Shown here in pieces: positions 1 through 7,233 of a stretch of DNA of 9,657 nt (the first letter of the stretch is position 1; every line of letters starts with the position of its first letter). The stretch lies in the NCBI GenBank assembly GCA_023384025.1, contig JAHDXX010000115.1, positions 1 through 9,657 of the forward strand. Reading direction: 5' to 3'. Origin of the DNA: Sphingomonadaceae bacterium. Lineage in GTDB: Bacteria; Pseudomonadota; Alphaproteobacteria; Sphingomonadales; Sphingomonadaceae. The notes below the pieces were generated by a model. That model was not told where the DNA came from and ran no database searches. It saw nothing but the letters and a program-made list of their open reading frames with translations. The position numbers were made by a program, and so were the translations under genes.

Positions 1-354
1 TCGATCCGGCACAGCAAATATGCCGCCAACCGCTTTGCCCATGAGGTCGCCCCGGCGCTCGAAGGCTTCGCCAACTCCTCGCCGCAGCCCTTCATCAACG
101 GGATCAGGGCGGCGCGCGAGCGGATTGTCGCCCGCTCCGACGAGGACCGCAGCGATTTCCTGCGCGGACGGGGCTTCTCCAAGGCCGAGACCGGCAAGAT
201 CATCGAGCGGGTGCTCGCCGAGGAAGGCCGTCCGCCGGAATCGATCTTCGATTTCGTGCAGGGGATCACCGCGCTGGCGCGCGACAAGGCGCACCAGGAT
301 GCGCGGCTCGACATGGAGGGCAAGGCGAAGAAGCTCCTCGACCGGGTCCACTGA
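1..354 (+). CDS. DUF932 family protein, C-terminal 117 residues (5' truncated by window)
   Basis: The first frame is open from base 1 to TGA at 352-354 and gives 117 residues; the start codon lies upstream. The visible part is soluble and charged, with an early patch NSSPQPFINGIRAARERIV and a later VLAEEGRPPESIFDFVQGI segment followed by TALARDKAHQDARL and a lysine-rich end. From memory this resembles the C-terminus of DUF932 (phage/plasmid-like) proteins, which occur on sphingomonad and other proteobacterial mobile elements and have no firmly established biochemical role. No catalytic motif is visible in this part. It is the first gene of the rightward series, 126 nt before the ParB-like gene. 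The reading frame is clear; the family assignment rests on recalled sequence patterns and on the neighbourhood. Confidence 0.72.
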   Translation, partial: SIRHSKYAANRFAHEVAPALEGFANSSPQPFINGIRAARERIVARSDEDRSDFLRGRGFSKAETGKIIERVLAEEGRPPESIFDFVQGITALARDKAHQDARLDMEGKAKKLLDRVH

Positions 355-384
355 CCCCGGACCGTTCCGGCGTTTCTCCGGCGT

Positions 385-418
385 GGCGCTGCCTTCTCAA
401 GAGTGAGAGGGCGGCGCT
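385..418 (+). promoter_or_regulatory. Long hairpin in the leader of the ParB-like gene
   Basis: Bases 385-399 pair with 404-418 as a continuous 15-bp stem around the loop AGAG. Three of the pairs are G-T (385/418, 390/413, 394/409) and the rest are Watson-Crick. The hairpin begins 30 nt after the DUF932 stop. No T-run follows it, so it does not look like a standard intrinsic terminator; it could act as an mRNA stabiliser, a processing site or part of a regulatory leader. The pairing is seen directly; the function is unknown. Confidence 0.5.
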
Positions 419-426
419 TCGCTTCG

Positions 427-473
427 TGACGGGTCGAGGCCGAGAGAAAGGCTCCCGGCGGCCCGTCATGGAG
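427..473 (+). promoter_or_regulatory. Dyad next to the Shine-Dalgarno of the ParB-like gene
   Basis: TGACGGG (427-433) is perfectly complementary to CCCGTCA (462-468), with 28 nt between. Inside, GGCC (438-441) can pair with GGCT (450-453) using one G-T pair, around a purine-rich loop GAGAGAAA. The right arm ends one base before the GGAG Shine-Dalgarno (470-473), which sits 7 nt from the ATG at 481. A fold this close to the ribosome binding site could influence translation. It could also be a protein-binding dyad, for example an autoregulatory operator for the downstream ParB-like protein. Neither role is shown. Confidence 0.4.
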
Positions 474-480
474 AATTGCC

Positions 481-2544
481 ATGACCAAGTCCAAATCAGT
501 CCCCAAGCTCGTGCTCAGTTCCTCGCGCGACATCCCTTTCTCGCAGCTGGTGCTGAGCCAGAAGAATGTGCGTCGCCTCAAGGCCGGTCTCTCGATCGAG
601 GATCTCGCCGAGGACATCTACCGCCGCACCCTGCTCCAGAGCCTCAACGTCCGCGCCATGCTGGACGAGGATGGCAAGGAGACAGGGATGTTCGAGGTTC
701 CGGCCGGCGGCCGCCGCTTCCGCGCGCTCGAACAGCTGGTCAAGACCAGGCGGATGGCGAAGGACCAGCCGGTCCCCTGCGTGGTGCGAGAAGCGGGCAT
801 CGCCGAAGAGGACTCGCTCGCTGAAAATGTCATGCGCGAAGGGCTGCACCCGCTCGACCAGTTCCGCGCGTTCAGCGCGCTGATCGAGGCGGGCCTTTCC
901 GAAGACGACATTGCGGCGCGGTTCTTCGTCTCGGTCTCGACAGTGCGGCAGCGCCTGCGGCTTGCATCGGTCGCACCCAGCCTGCTCGAAATCTATGGCG
1001 AGGAAGACATGACGCTCGAACAGCTCATGGCCTTCACGGTCAACAACGACCATGCCCGCCAGGAACAGGTCTGGGAACAGGTCAAGGACACGGCCTATAT
1101 CTCCGCGCATCAGATCCGCCGGATGCTGACCGAGGATGCCATTCCGGCGGGCGACCGCCGTGTGCGCTTCATCGGGATCGACGCCTACTCGCAAGCCGGC
1201 GGCTACGTCATGCGCGACCTGTTCTCCGAGCAGAACGAGGGCTGGCTGCAGGACCCAGAGCTGGTCGAACAACTGGTCAACGCCAAGCTGGCGACGGCGG
1301 CAGAGGAGATCGGTGCCGAAGGCTGGAAATGGGTCGAGGCAGCCATCGACCTGCCCTATGGTTGCGAGAGCGGGAAGCGCCGGATCACCGGCACGACCGT
1401 TCCGCTTACCGACGAGGAACAGGCGCGTCTGGATGCCCTGGTCGAGGAATACGACGCCATCGGCGAGGAATATCAGGACGGGTCCGACCTGCCCGACGAA
1501 GTCGATGCCCGGCTGACCGAGATCGATGAGGAACTCACCGCGCTCAACATTCGGCCGGTCACCTATGATCCTGACGAACAGGCACGCGCTGGGGTGTTCA
1601 TCTCGCTCGCCCATGACGGGCGGCTGCGGATCGATCGCGGCTATGTCCGGCCCGAGGACGAGCCTGCGGTCGAAGGGGGCGACACTCCGGTCGACCCTGA
1701 GGGTGCTGAACAGCAGTCCGGCCCGGCGATCAGCGTTGGTGGCCATACACCCGATGAAGGCGCTGCAGACGAAGAAGACGACGCCATCCGCCCGCTACCC
1801 GACCGGCTCGTGTCCGAACTCACTGCTGTCCGCACTGTCGCCCTGCGCAATGCGCTGGCGGGCAACCCGCAAGTGGCCTTCATCGCCCTGCTCCATGCGC
1901 TGTGCCTGTCGGTGTTCCGCTCGCACGGCACCCACGGCTGCGTGCAGATCGAGGTGACCCAGGCCTGGCTTGGCAATGTCGCCCCGGACTTGCGCGAGAC
2001 CCCGTGGAGCGTGGCCATTCAGGAGCGGCATGAGCAATGGGCCGAGCGGCTGCCTGACGAACCCGCTGCCCTGTGGGATGCTCTGGTCGAACTTCCGCAG
2101 GACGAGCAGATGGCACTGCTGGCCCACTGTGTGTCGCTCGGGGTCAATGCCCTGTTCGAACCGGTCAGGGGCTATGATGGGCGCACCTCGGCGCATGGCA
2201 TCCATCAGCGGATCGCTGCCGCCGATGCGCTTGCCGCTATTGTCGGGCTCGACATGGCCGAAGCCGGCTGGACGCCAACGGTCGACAACTATCTTGGCCG
2301 CGTCACCAAGCCCCGGATCATTGAGGCCGTGCGCGAAGTCAAGGGTGATGCGACTGCCGTGCTGATCGAGCATCTCAAGAAGGGCGACATGGCGCGCGAA
2401 GCCGAACGCCTGCTCGAAGGTACCGGTTGGCTGCCCGAACCGCTGCGACTGCTGGTGGCCGAACCGGACGAGGGTGAAGTCGCCGAACTGCCTGCCTTCT
2501 TCGACGAGGACGAGCAGAACCCGATGGCGATTGCTGCCGAATGA
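481..2544 (+). CDS. ParB/RepB/Spo0J-family DNA-binding protein with long C-terminal extension
   Basis: This 687-residue protein starts at ATG 481 behind GGAG (470-473), 7 nt away. The N-terminal ParB/Srx-type domain spans roughly residues 15-135. It carries the GxRRxxA box as GGRRFRA (76-82) and the ENxxR box as ENVMR (115-119), where methionine replaces the usual glutamine. A helix-turn-helix follows at about 141-163 (DDIAARFFVSVSTVRQRLRL). In classical ParB proteins these elements form the CTP-binding clamp and the parS-binding region. Most ParB proteins have about 300 residues, so more than half of this one is extra: an acidic low-complexity linker at about 390-440, then a C-terminal domain starting near SELTAVRTVALRNAL. 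I recall this long form in sphingomonad plasmid and element loci next to DUF6117 and strawberry-notch genes. No parA is seen in the window, so a role in regulation or DNA organisation is as likely as segregation. Confidence 0.88.
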   Translation: MTKSKSVPKLVLSSSRDIPFSQLVLSQKNVRRLKAGLSIEDLAEDIYRRTLLQSLNVRAMLDEDGKETGMFEVPAGGRRFRALEQLVKTRRMAKDQPVPCVVREAGIAEEDSLAENVMREGLHPLDQFRAFSALIEAGLSEDDIAARFFVSVSTVRQRLRLASVAPSLLEIYGEEDMTLEQLMAFTVNNDHARQEQVWEQVKDTAYISAHQIRRMLTEDAIPAGDRRVRFIGIDAYSQAGGYVMRDLFSEQNEGWLQDPELVEQLVNAKLATAAEEIGAEGWKWVEAAIDLPYGCESGKRRITGTTVPLTDEEQARLDALVEEYDAIGEEYQDGSDLPDEVDARLTEIDEELTALNIRPVTYDPDEQARAGVFISLAHDGRLRIDRGYVRPEDEPAVEGGDTPVDPEGAEQQSGPAISVGGHTPDEGAADEEDDAIRPLPDRLVSELTAVRTVALRNALAGNPQVAFIALLHALCLSVFRSHGTHGCVQIEVTQAWLGNVAPDLRETPWSVAIQERHEQWAERLPDEPAALWDALVELPQDEQMALLAHCVSLGVNALFEPVRGYDGRTSAHGIHQRIAAADALAAIVGLDMAEAGWTPTVDNYLGRVTKPRIIEAVREVKGDATAVLIEHLKKGDMAREAERLLEGTGWLPEPLRLLVAEPDEGEVAELPAFFDEDEQNPMAIAAE

Positions 2545-2552
2545 TCGGGCGT

Positions 2553-2576
2553 GCGGGGCGGCTCCGGTCGCCCCGC
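2553..2576 (+). promoter_or_regulatory. 10-bp hairpin with UNCG-type tetraloop in the gap after the ParB-like gene
   Basis: GCGGGGCG (2553-2560) pairs perfectly with CGCCCCGC (2569-2576). Two more pairs (G-T, then C-G) extend the stem to 10 bp, capped by TCCG closed by C-G. That is the C(UNCG)G form, known to be exceptionally stable in RNA. The hairpin begins 9 nt after the ParB-like stop and is followed by a pyrimidine-rich stretch (2580-2597) rather than a clean T-run. It could be a partial terminator or attenuator that lowers downstream expression, or a 3'-end stabiliser after processing. Confidence 0.55.
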
Positions 2577-2580
2577 CAGC

Positions 2581-2605
2581 CTCCTTTCCTATTCTCACCA
2601 AGGAG
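2581..2605 (+). promoter_or_regulatory. Possible Shine-Dalgarno-sequestering pairing before the DUF6117-like gene
   Basis: AAGGAG (2600-2605), the near-perfect Shine-Dalgarno of the gene at 2613, is exactly complementary to CTCCTT at 2581-2586, leaving a 13-nt loop. If it forms, the site would be masked unless ribosomes or a factor open it. Six base pairs is short, and a pyrimidine stretch near a Shine-Dalgarno can arise by chance. Confidence 0.3.
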
Positions 2606-2612
2606 CCAGACC

Positions 2613-2840
2613 ATGGCTATCCCTGACTATGCCCGCACCAATTTCGAGACGCTGCTCAAGGCCGCCGAAGCAGGTGACCTCGCGCTGATGGAATGCACCG
2701 AGGTTGCGAGCGGCGAGACCCGTTACGTGCTCTGCGCCGTCGGCCGCAGCGCTGACGAAGAGGGGGATGATTACGTGATGACCCCGTTCGGCCATCTCGC
2801 ACCCGGCAATCCCTACGAGGCCTATATCCCGCCCGCTTGA
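2613..2840 (+). CDS. DUF6117-family small protein
   Basis: A 75-residue acidic protein. I chose ATG 2613 because AAGGAG lies 7 nt upstream and the protein start (MAIPDYARTNFETLLKAA) matches what I recall of DUF6117 proteins. An in-frame ATG at 2541 overlaps the ParB-like stop as ATGA and would add 24 arginine- and proline-rich residues translated through the GC hairpin; I regard it as unlikely. No signal peptide, membrane segment or catalytic motif is visible. Tyrosine, glycine and proline are frequent in the C-terminal half (YVMTPFGHLAPGNPYEAYIP), suggesting a small globular fold. The function of the family is unknown. Its constant place between the ParB-like and strawberry-notch genes suggests a small partner or regulator of one of them. 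The gene itself is well supported; the family name comes from memory. Confidence 0.75.
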   Translation: MAIPDYARTNFETLLKAAEAGDLALMECTEVASGETRYVLCAVGRSADEEGDDYVMTPFGHLAPGNPYEAYIPPA

Positions 2841-2882
2841 GCGCGGCACGCCTCGCACTTTCTCAAATCGAAGGAAATCACC

Positions 2883-5800
2883 ATGACCAACTCGCCACTG
2901 GCGGGCGCTGCCGCGCGTCCGTTCGCCTCGACCTGCACCGAGCAGACTGCCGCATGCATCATCGCTGCTGCCCATGATCTGCTGGGCCACCTCGCCGCCG
3001 GTCGCCGGATCGACGCCCCTGCCATCCGCACAGCCATGCAATCGGCCTTTGGTGCAAGCGATGCGAGCGGTGCGTGGGACTGGAAGACCGCCTATGAAGC
3101 GGTCGAAGTCGCGCAGTTGCTGTTCCTGCGGCGCTATGGTCCAGCGCTTCACGCCAAGACTGCGGACCCATTCGAACGGTTGAAGCTGATCGAACGGATT
3201 GCCCGCCTCACGCCCAGCCAGACCCGGCGCAGCGAGGAGATGGTGCAATACCAGCAGTTCTCGACCCCGCTTGGATTGGCATGGGTCGCGGGCTTCGCTG
3301 CGCAGTTCCAGCCCGGTGACCTGGTGCTAGAACCTTCGGCGGGGACAGGTCTGCTGGCGATGCAGGCCGAACTTGCGGGTGCTGGCCTCGCACTCAACGA
3401 AGTTGCCGACACGCGGCTCGCGCTGCTGCGGCATTTGTTCGACGGCACGAGTGTCACCGCTCACGACGCGGCGCAGATCGACGACCGGCTCGATCCCGGC
3501 ATAATGCCCGGCTGCGTCGTGATGAACCCGCCCTTTTCGACCGCGCTCGGGGTCGAAACCCGCGTTGCAGATGCGGCCTTTCGGCACATTGCCTCTGCGC
3601 TGGCCCGACTTGCTGATGGCGGACGGCTCGTCGCGATCACGGGCAGCCATTGCGCGCCCGACCATCCGACATGGCACGACAGCTTCGTCCGCTTGCAGGA
3701 GAATGCGTACGTTGTGTTCACCGCGCCGATTGCGGGCAGCATCTATGCCAGCCACGGCACAACATTCGAGACCCGGCTGACGGTGATCGACAAGCTGCCT
3801 GCCGACAATCCCGATGTGTTCCCGCCTTCGCGGGAGATCGCGTCCGAATTGCACAGCCTGCTGAAGATGCTGGTCGAAGACCTCCCGCCGCGTGCGCCGG
3901 TGGAAGTGATGCCGCTTGCCTCATCGGTGGCAAGGTCGGTTAGCAGCACACGGCGCGCTGTTCCGGCAAAGCCCAGACTTGCCACCGTCCCGGTAACCGA
4001 ACCAACGGGCGTTCCGCTCGACTATGACACTGTCGATTGGGCAGCAACCAGCAACGGCAAGCTGACCGATGCACTCTACGAGCCCTATACGCTGCAATCG
4101 CTGCGCATCCTTGGCGTGCAGCCGCATCCGACCCGGCTCGTCCAGTCCGCCGCCATGGCCCCGGTCGCACCGCCCAAGCCGAGCTATCGTCCACACCTGC
4201 CCGAAGGGCTGGTCGAGCAAGGGCTGCTCTCCGACGCCCAGCTGGAATCCGTGATCTATGCGGGCGAAGCCCATTCTGCGCATTTGGCCGGAAGCTGGAG
4301 CGTCGATGCCAGCTACGACAAGGTCGAAGCCGCGCCAGACGACTGCGAAACAGCTATCCGCTTCCGCAAGGGCTGGTTCCTCGGCGATGGCACCGGCGCG
4401 GGCAAAGGGCGGCAGGTCGCAGGCGTGCTGCTCGACAACTGGCTCAAGGGCCGCAGGCGAGCGGTGTGGATCTCCAAATCGGACAAATTGCTCGAAGACG
4501 CGCAACGCGACTGGCGTGCGCTCGGGCAGGAACCCTTGCTGATCCAGCCGCTCGCCCGCTTCCGCCAGGGCACTCCGATCCGTCTCGAGCAGGGCATCCT
4601 TTTTACAACCTATGCCACGCTACGCTCCGACGCGCGCGAGGGAAGGGTTTCCCGGGTGCAGCAGATCGTCGATTGGCTGGGCACCGACTTCGACGGGGTC
4701 ATTGTATTCGACGAGAGCCATGCCATGCAGAATGCCGGTGGCGGCAAGTCAGACCGGGGCGATTCTGCGCCCTCGCAACAGGGGCGTGCCGGACTGCGCC
4801 TCCAGCACGCATTGCCTGATGCCCGCGTGCTCTATGTCTCGGCAACCGGTGCCACCACGGTCGAAAACCTCGCCTATGCTCAGCGGCTCGGCCTGTGGGG
4901 CGGCGCGGACTTCCCCTTCGACAAGCGCACCGATTTCGTCGCGGCGATCGAAGCGGGCGGCGTCGCGGCGATGGAAGTGCTGGCGCGCGACCTCAAAGCC
5001 CTCGGGCTTTATGCCGCACGTTCGCTGTCCTACGAAGGCGTCGAATACGAACTGCTCGAGCACCAGCTGACGCCCGACCAGGTGCGCATCTATGACGCCT
5101 ATGCCGGGGCCTTTCAGGTGATCCACAACAACCTCGATGCGGCACTCGAAGCCTCCGGCGTCACCAGCAGCAGCGAGGGCACCTTGAACCGGCAGGCCAA
5201 GTCCGCCGCTCGCTCGGCATTCGAGTCTGCCAAGCAGCGCTTCTTCAACCATCTGATCACCGCGATGAAGACGCCGACGTTGATCCGGGCCATCGAGCAG
5301 GGGCTGGCCGATGGCCACGCCGCCGTGGTCCAGCTTGTCTCGACCGGCGAAGCGCTACTCTCGCGCCGTCTCGCCGAGATCGATCCGGGCGAATGGAACG
5401 ACATCCAGTGCGACGTCACTCCCCGTGAATATGTTCTCGACTATCTCGCGCACGGTTTCCCGACGCAGCTTCACGAGACCTACACAGACGGTGACGGCAA
5501 CCTCGCCTCGCGTCCGGCCTATGACGGGGATGGCAATGTCATCCAGTGCCGCGAAGCGTGTCATCGACGCGACCGGTTGATCGAGCAACTGGCGGCGATG
5601 GAACCAGTGCAAGGCGCGCTCGACCAGATCGTCCAGCGCTTCGGCACCGACATGGTTGCTGAGGTCACCGGGCGTTCGCGACGGATCGTGCGCAAGCTTG
5701 ATGAGACAGGCGAGCGCTTCGCGGTCGAGAACCGGCCCGCCCATGCCAATCTCGCCGAGGCGCAGGGATTCATGGAGGACAGGAAGCACATTCTCGTCTT

Positions 5801-7232
5801 CTCCGATGCGGGCGGCACGGGCAGGAGCTACCATGCCGATCTTGGCAGTCGGAACCAGCGGCTGCGACATCACTACCTGCTCGAAGCCGGGTGGAAGGCC
5901 GACACCGCGATCCAGGGGCTGGGTCGCACCAACCGCACCAATCAGGCGCAGCCGCCACTGTTCCGACCGGTCGCGACCGATGTTCAGGCCGAGAAACGCT
6001 TCCTCTCGACCATCGCCCGGCGGCTCGATACGCTCGGCGCGATCACCCGCGGCCAGCGCCAGACCGGCGGTCAGGGCCTGTTTCGCCCCGAGGACAATCT
6101 CGAGAGCCAATATGCTCGTGACGCGCTACGCCAGTTCTACCTGCTGATCTACGCAGGCAAGGTCGAGCAGTGTTCGCTCGCGAAGTTCGAGGCCATGACC
6201 GGCCTTTCGTTGACCGACGGCAGCGGCTGCCTGAAGGACGATCTTCCGCCGATCACGACTTTCCTCAACCGTTTGCTGGCGCTGACCATCGCGATGCAGA
6301 ACGTGCTGTTCACGGTTTTCGAGCAACTGCTTGCCGCCAAGGTCGAAAGCGCGATGGCCGCTGGCACCTATGACGTGGGTCTGGAAACGCTGGTCGCCGA
6401 CAGTTTCACCGTCACGCAAAGCGAGCCGATCTACACCCACCCTTCCACCGGTGCCGAAACCCGTCTGCTCACGATTGCCATGCGTGAGCGCAACCAGCCT
6501 GTGCCACTGGAGAAGGCGCTTGATCTGCTGCGTGAGCCTGGAGCGCGGCTGCTGGTCAATGCCCGCTCCAAACGCGCTGCCGTCCAGCTTCCGGCACGCA
6601 GCCTCATGCTCGATGATGGCGAGGTCGAACGGCGCGTCCGGCTGATCCGGCCGATGGAACGGCTGAACTTTGCCCTCAATCATCTTCCCGAGACAAACTG
6701 GGAGCAGGTGGACGAGGCCAGCTTTGCCGCTGCCTGGACCGACGAGATCGCCCAGGTGCCCAAGTTCACGACCAGCGAACTGCACATCGTCACCGGGTTG
6801 CTGCTGCCGATCTGGAAGCGGCTCCCCGAGGAGTCGACCCGGGTTTACCGGCTCCAGACTGATGATGGCACAAGCATCGTCGGGCGCAGGGTGTCACCGG
6901 CTTGGGCAGCGAGCGCCACAGCCAGCACCGACGTGCCAGACCTGTCGCCGCCGCAGGCAATGGCCTTGCTGCGCGAGGGACAAACCATGCTGGATCTTGC
7001 CGATGGGCTGCAATTGCGCCGTTCGCGGCTGATGCAAGTGAACCGGATCGAATTGACCGGTTTTTGTCCCAATGCGGTCGACCGGCTGAAGGCCATGGGG
7101 TTGTTCTCCGAGATCATCAGCTGGAAGCTGCGGCTGTTCGTCCCCGACGATCCGGTGACCGGAAGCCAGGTGCTCGAACGGCTGTTCGCCCGCCATCCGC
7201 TGGCGCGGATTATCGACCGGAAGGCCGCGTGA
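2883..7232 (+). CDS. Methyltransferase-strawberry notch SF2 helicase fusion protein
   Basis: This 1449-residue protein starts at ATG 2883 behind AAGGA (2871-2875), 7 nt away. The N-terminal domain resembles an N6-adenine DNA methyltransferase: QQFSTP (124-129), SAM-binding motif I EPSAGTG (150-156) and catalytic motif NPPF (215-218). A proline-rich linker (about 335-395) leads to the strawberry-notch region beginning near LYEPYTLQSL (398 on). The SF2 ATPase motifs follow: Walker A GDGTGAGKGRQ (501-511, Lys508), Walker B DESH (610-613) and motif III SAT (653-655). The helicase C-terminal lobe has motif V-like DAGGTGRS (975-982) and motif VI QGLGRTNRTN (1011-1020, with Arg1015 and Arg1018). About 400 residues of family-specific C-terminus complete it. 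All key residues look intact, so both activities are plausible. P1 DarB, a virion anti-restriction protein, also joins a methylase to a helicase; a comparable anti-restriction role here is an inference. It lies in the operon one base before the Toprim gene. Confidence 0.92.
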   Translation: MTNSPLAGAAARPFASTCTEQTAACIIAAAHDLLGHLAAGRRIDAPAIRTAMQSAFGASDASGAWDWKTAYEAVEVAQLLFLRRYGPALHAKTADPFERLKLIERIARLTPSQTRRSEEMVQYQQFSTPLGLAWVAGFAAQFQPGDLVLEPSAGTGLLAMQAELAGAGLALNEVADTRLALLRHLFDGTSVTAHDAAQIDDRLDPGIMPGCVVMNPPFSTALGVETRVADAAFRHIASALARLADGGRLVAITGSHCAPDHPTWHDSFVRLQENAYVVFTAPIAGSIYASHGTTFETRLTVIDKLPADNPDVFPPSREIASELHSLLKMLVEDLPPRAPVEVMPLASSVARSVSSTRRAVPAKPRLATVPVTEPTGVPLDYDTVDWAATSNGKLTDALYEPYTLQSLRILGVQPHPTRLVQSAAMAPVAPPKPSYRPHLPEGLVEQGLLSDAQLESVIYAGEAHSAHLAGSWSVDASYDKVEAAPDDCETAIRFRKGWFLGDGTGAGKGRQVAGVLLDNWLKGRRRAVWISKSDKLLEDAQRDWRALGQEPLLIQPLARFRQGTPIRLEQGILFTTYATLRSDAREGRVSRVQQIVDWLGTDFDGVIVFDESHAMQNAGGGKSDRGDSAPSQQGRAGLRLQHALPDARVLYVSATGATTVENLAYAQRLGLWGGADFPFDKRTDFVAAIEAGGVAAMEVLARDLKALGLYAARSLSYEGVEYELLEHQLTPDQVRIYDAYAGAFQVIHNNLDAALEASGVTSSSEGTLNRQAKSAARSAFESAKQRFFNHLITAMKTPTLIRAIEQGLADGHAAVVQLVSTGEALLSRRLAEIDPGEWNDIQCDVTPREYVLDYLAHGFPTQLHETYTDGDGNLASRPAYDGDGNVIQCREACHRRDRLIEQLAAMEPVQGALDQIVQRFGTDMVAEVTGRSRRIVRKLDETGERFAVENRPAHANLAEAQGFMEDRKHILVFSDAGGTGRSYHADLGSRNQRLRHHYLLEAGWKADTAIQGLGRTNRTNQAQPPLFRPVATDVQAEKRFLSTIARRLDTLGAITRGQRQTGGQGLFRPEDNLESQYARDALRQFYLLIYAGKVEQCSLAKFEAMTGLSLTDGSGCLKDDLPPITTFLNRLLALTIAMQNVLFTVFEQLLAAKVESAMAAGTYDVGLETLVADSFTVTQSEPIYTHPSTGAETRLLTIAMRERNQPVPLEKALDLLREPGARLLVNARSKRAAVQLPARSLMLDDGEVERRVRLIRPMERLNFALNHLPETNWEQVDEASFAAAWTDEIAQVPKFTTSELHIVTGLLLPIWKRLPEESTRVYRLQTDDGTSIVGRRVSPAWAASATASTDVPDLSPPQAMALLREGQTMLDLADGLQLRRSRLMQVNRIELTGFCPNAVDRLKAMGLFSEIISWKLRLFVPDDPVTGSQVLERLFARHPLARIIDRKAA

Positions 7233-7233
7233 G

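Noticed and set aside
357..375. Small hairpin CCGGA-CCGT-TCCGG followed by CGTTT, as an intrinsic terminator for DUF932
   Set aside because: The stem is only 5 bp and the following tract has three T residues broken by C, too weak to support termination.
496..1746. A 416-codon open frame on the minus strand opposite the ParB-like gene
   Set aside because: It lies wholly antisense to a gene with clear ParB motifs and is the expected mirror frame in GC-rich codon usage. Its product has no recognisable domain.
2541..2612. Upstream in-frame ATG for the DUF6117-like protein overlapping the ParB-like stop
   Set aside because: The added 24 residues are arginine- and proline-rich and encoded by a stable hairpin; ATG 2613 has a far better Shine-Dalgarno and fits the family start.
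5355..6110. A 251-codon minus-strand open frame inside the helicase gene
   Set aside because: It overlaps helicase motifs V and VI on the opposite strand and has no credible ribosome binding context or domain; a GC-driven shadow.
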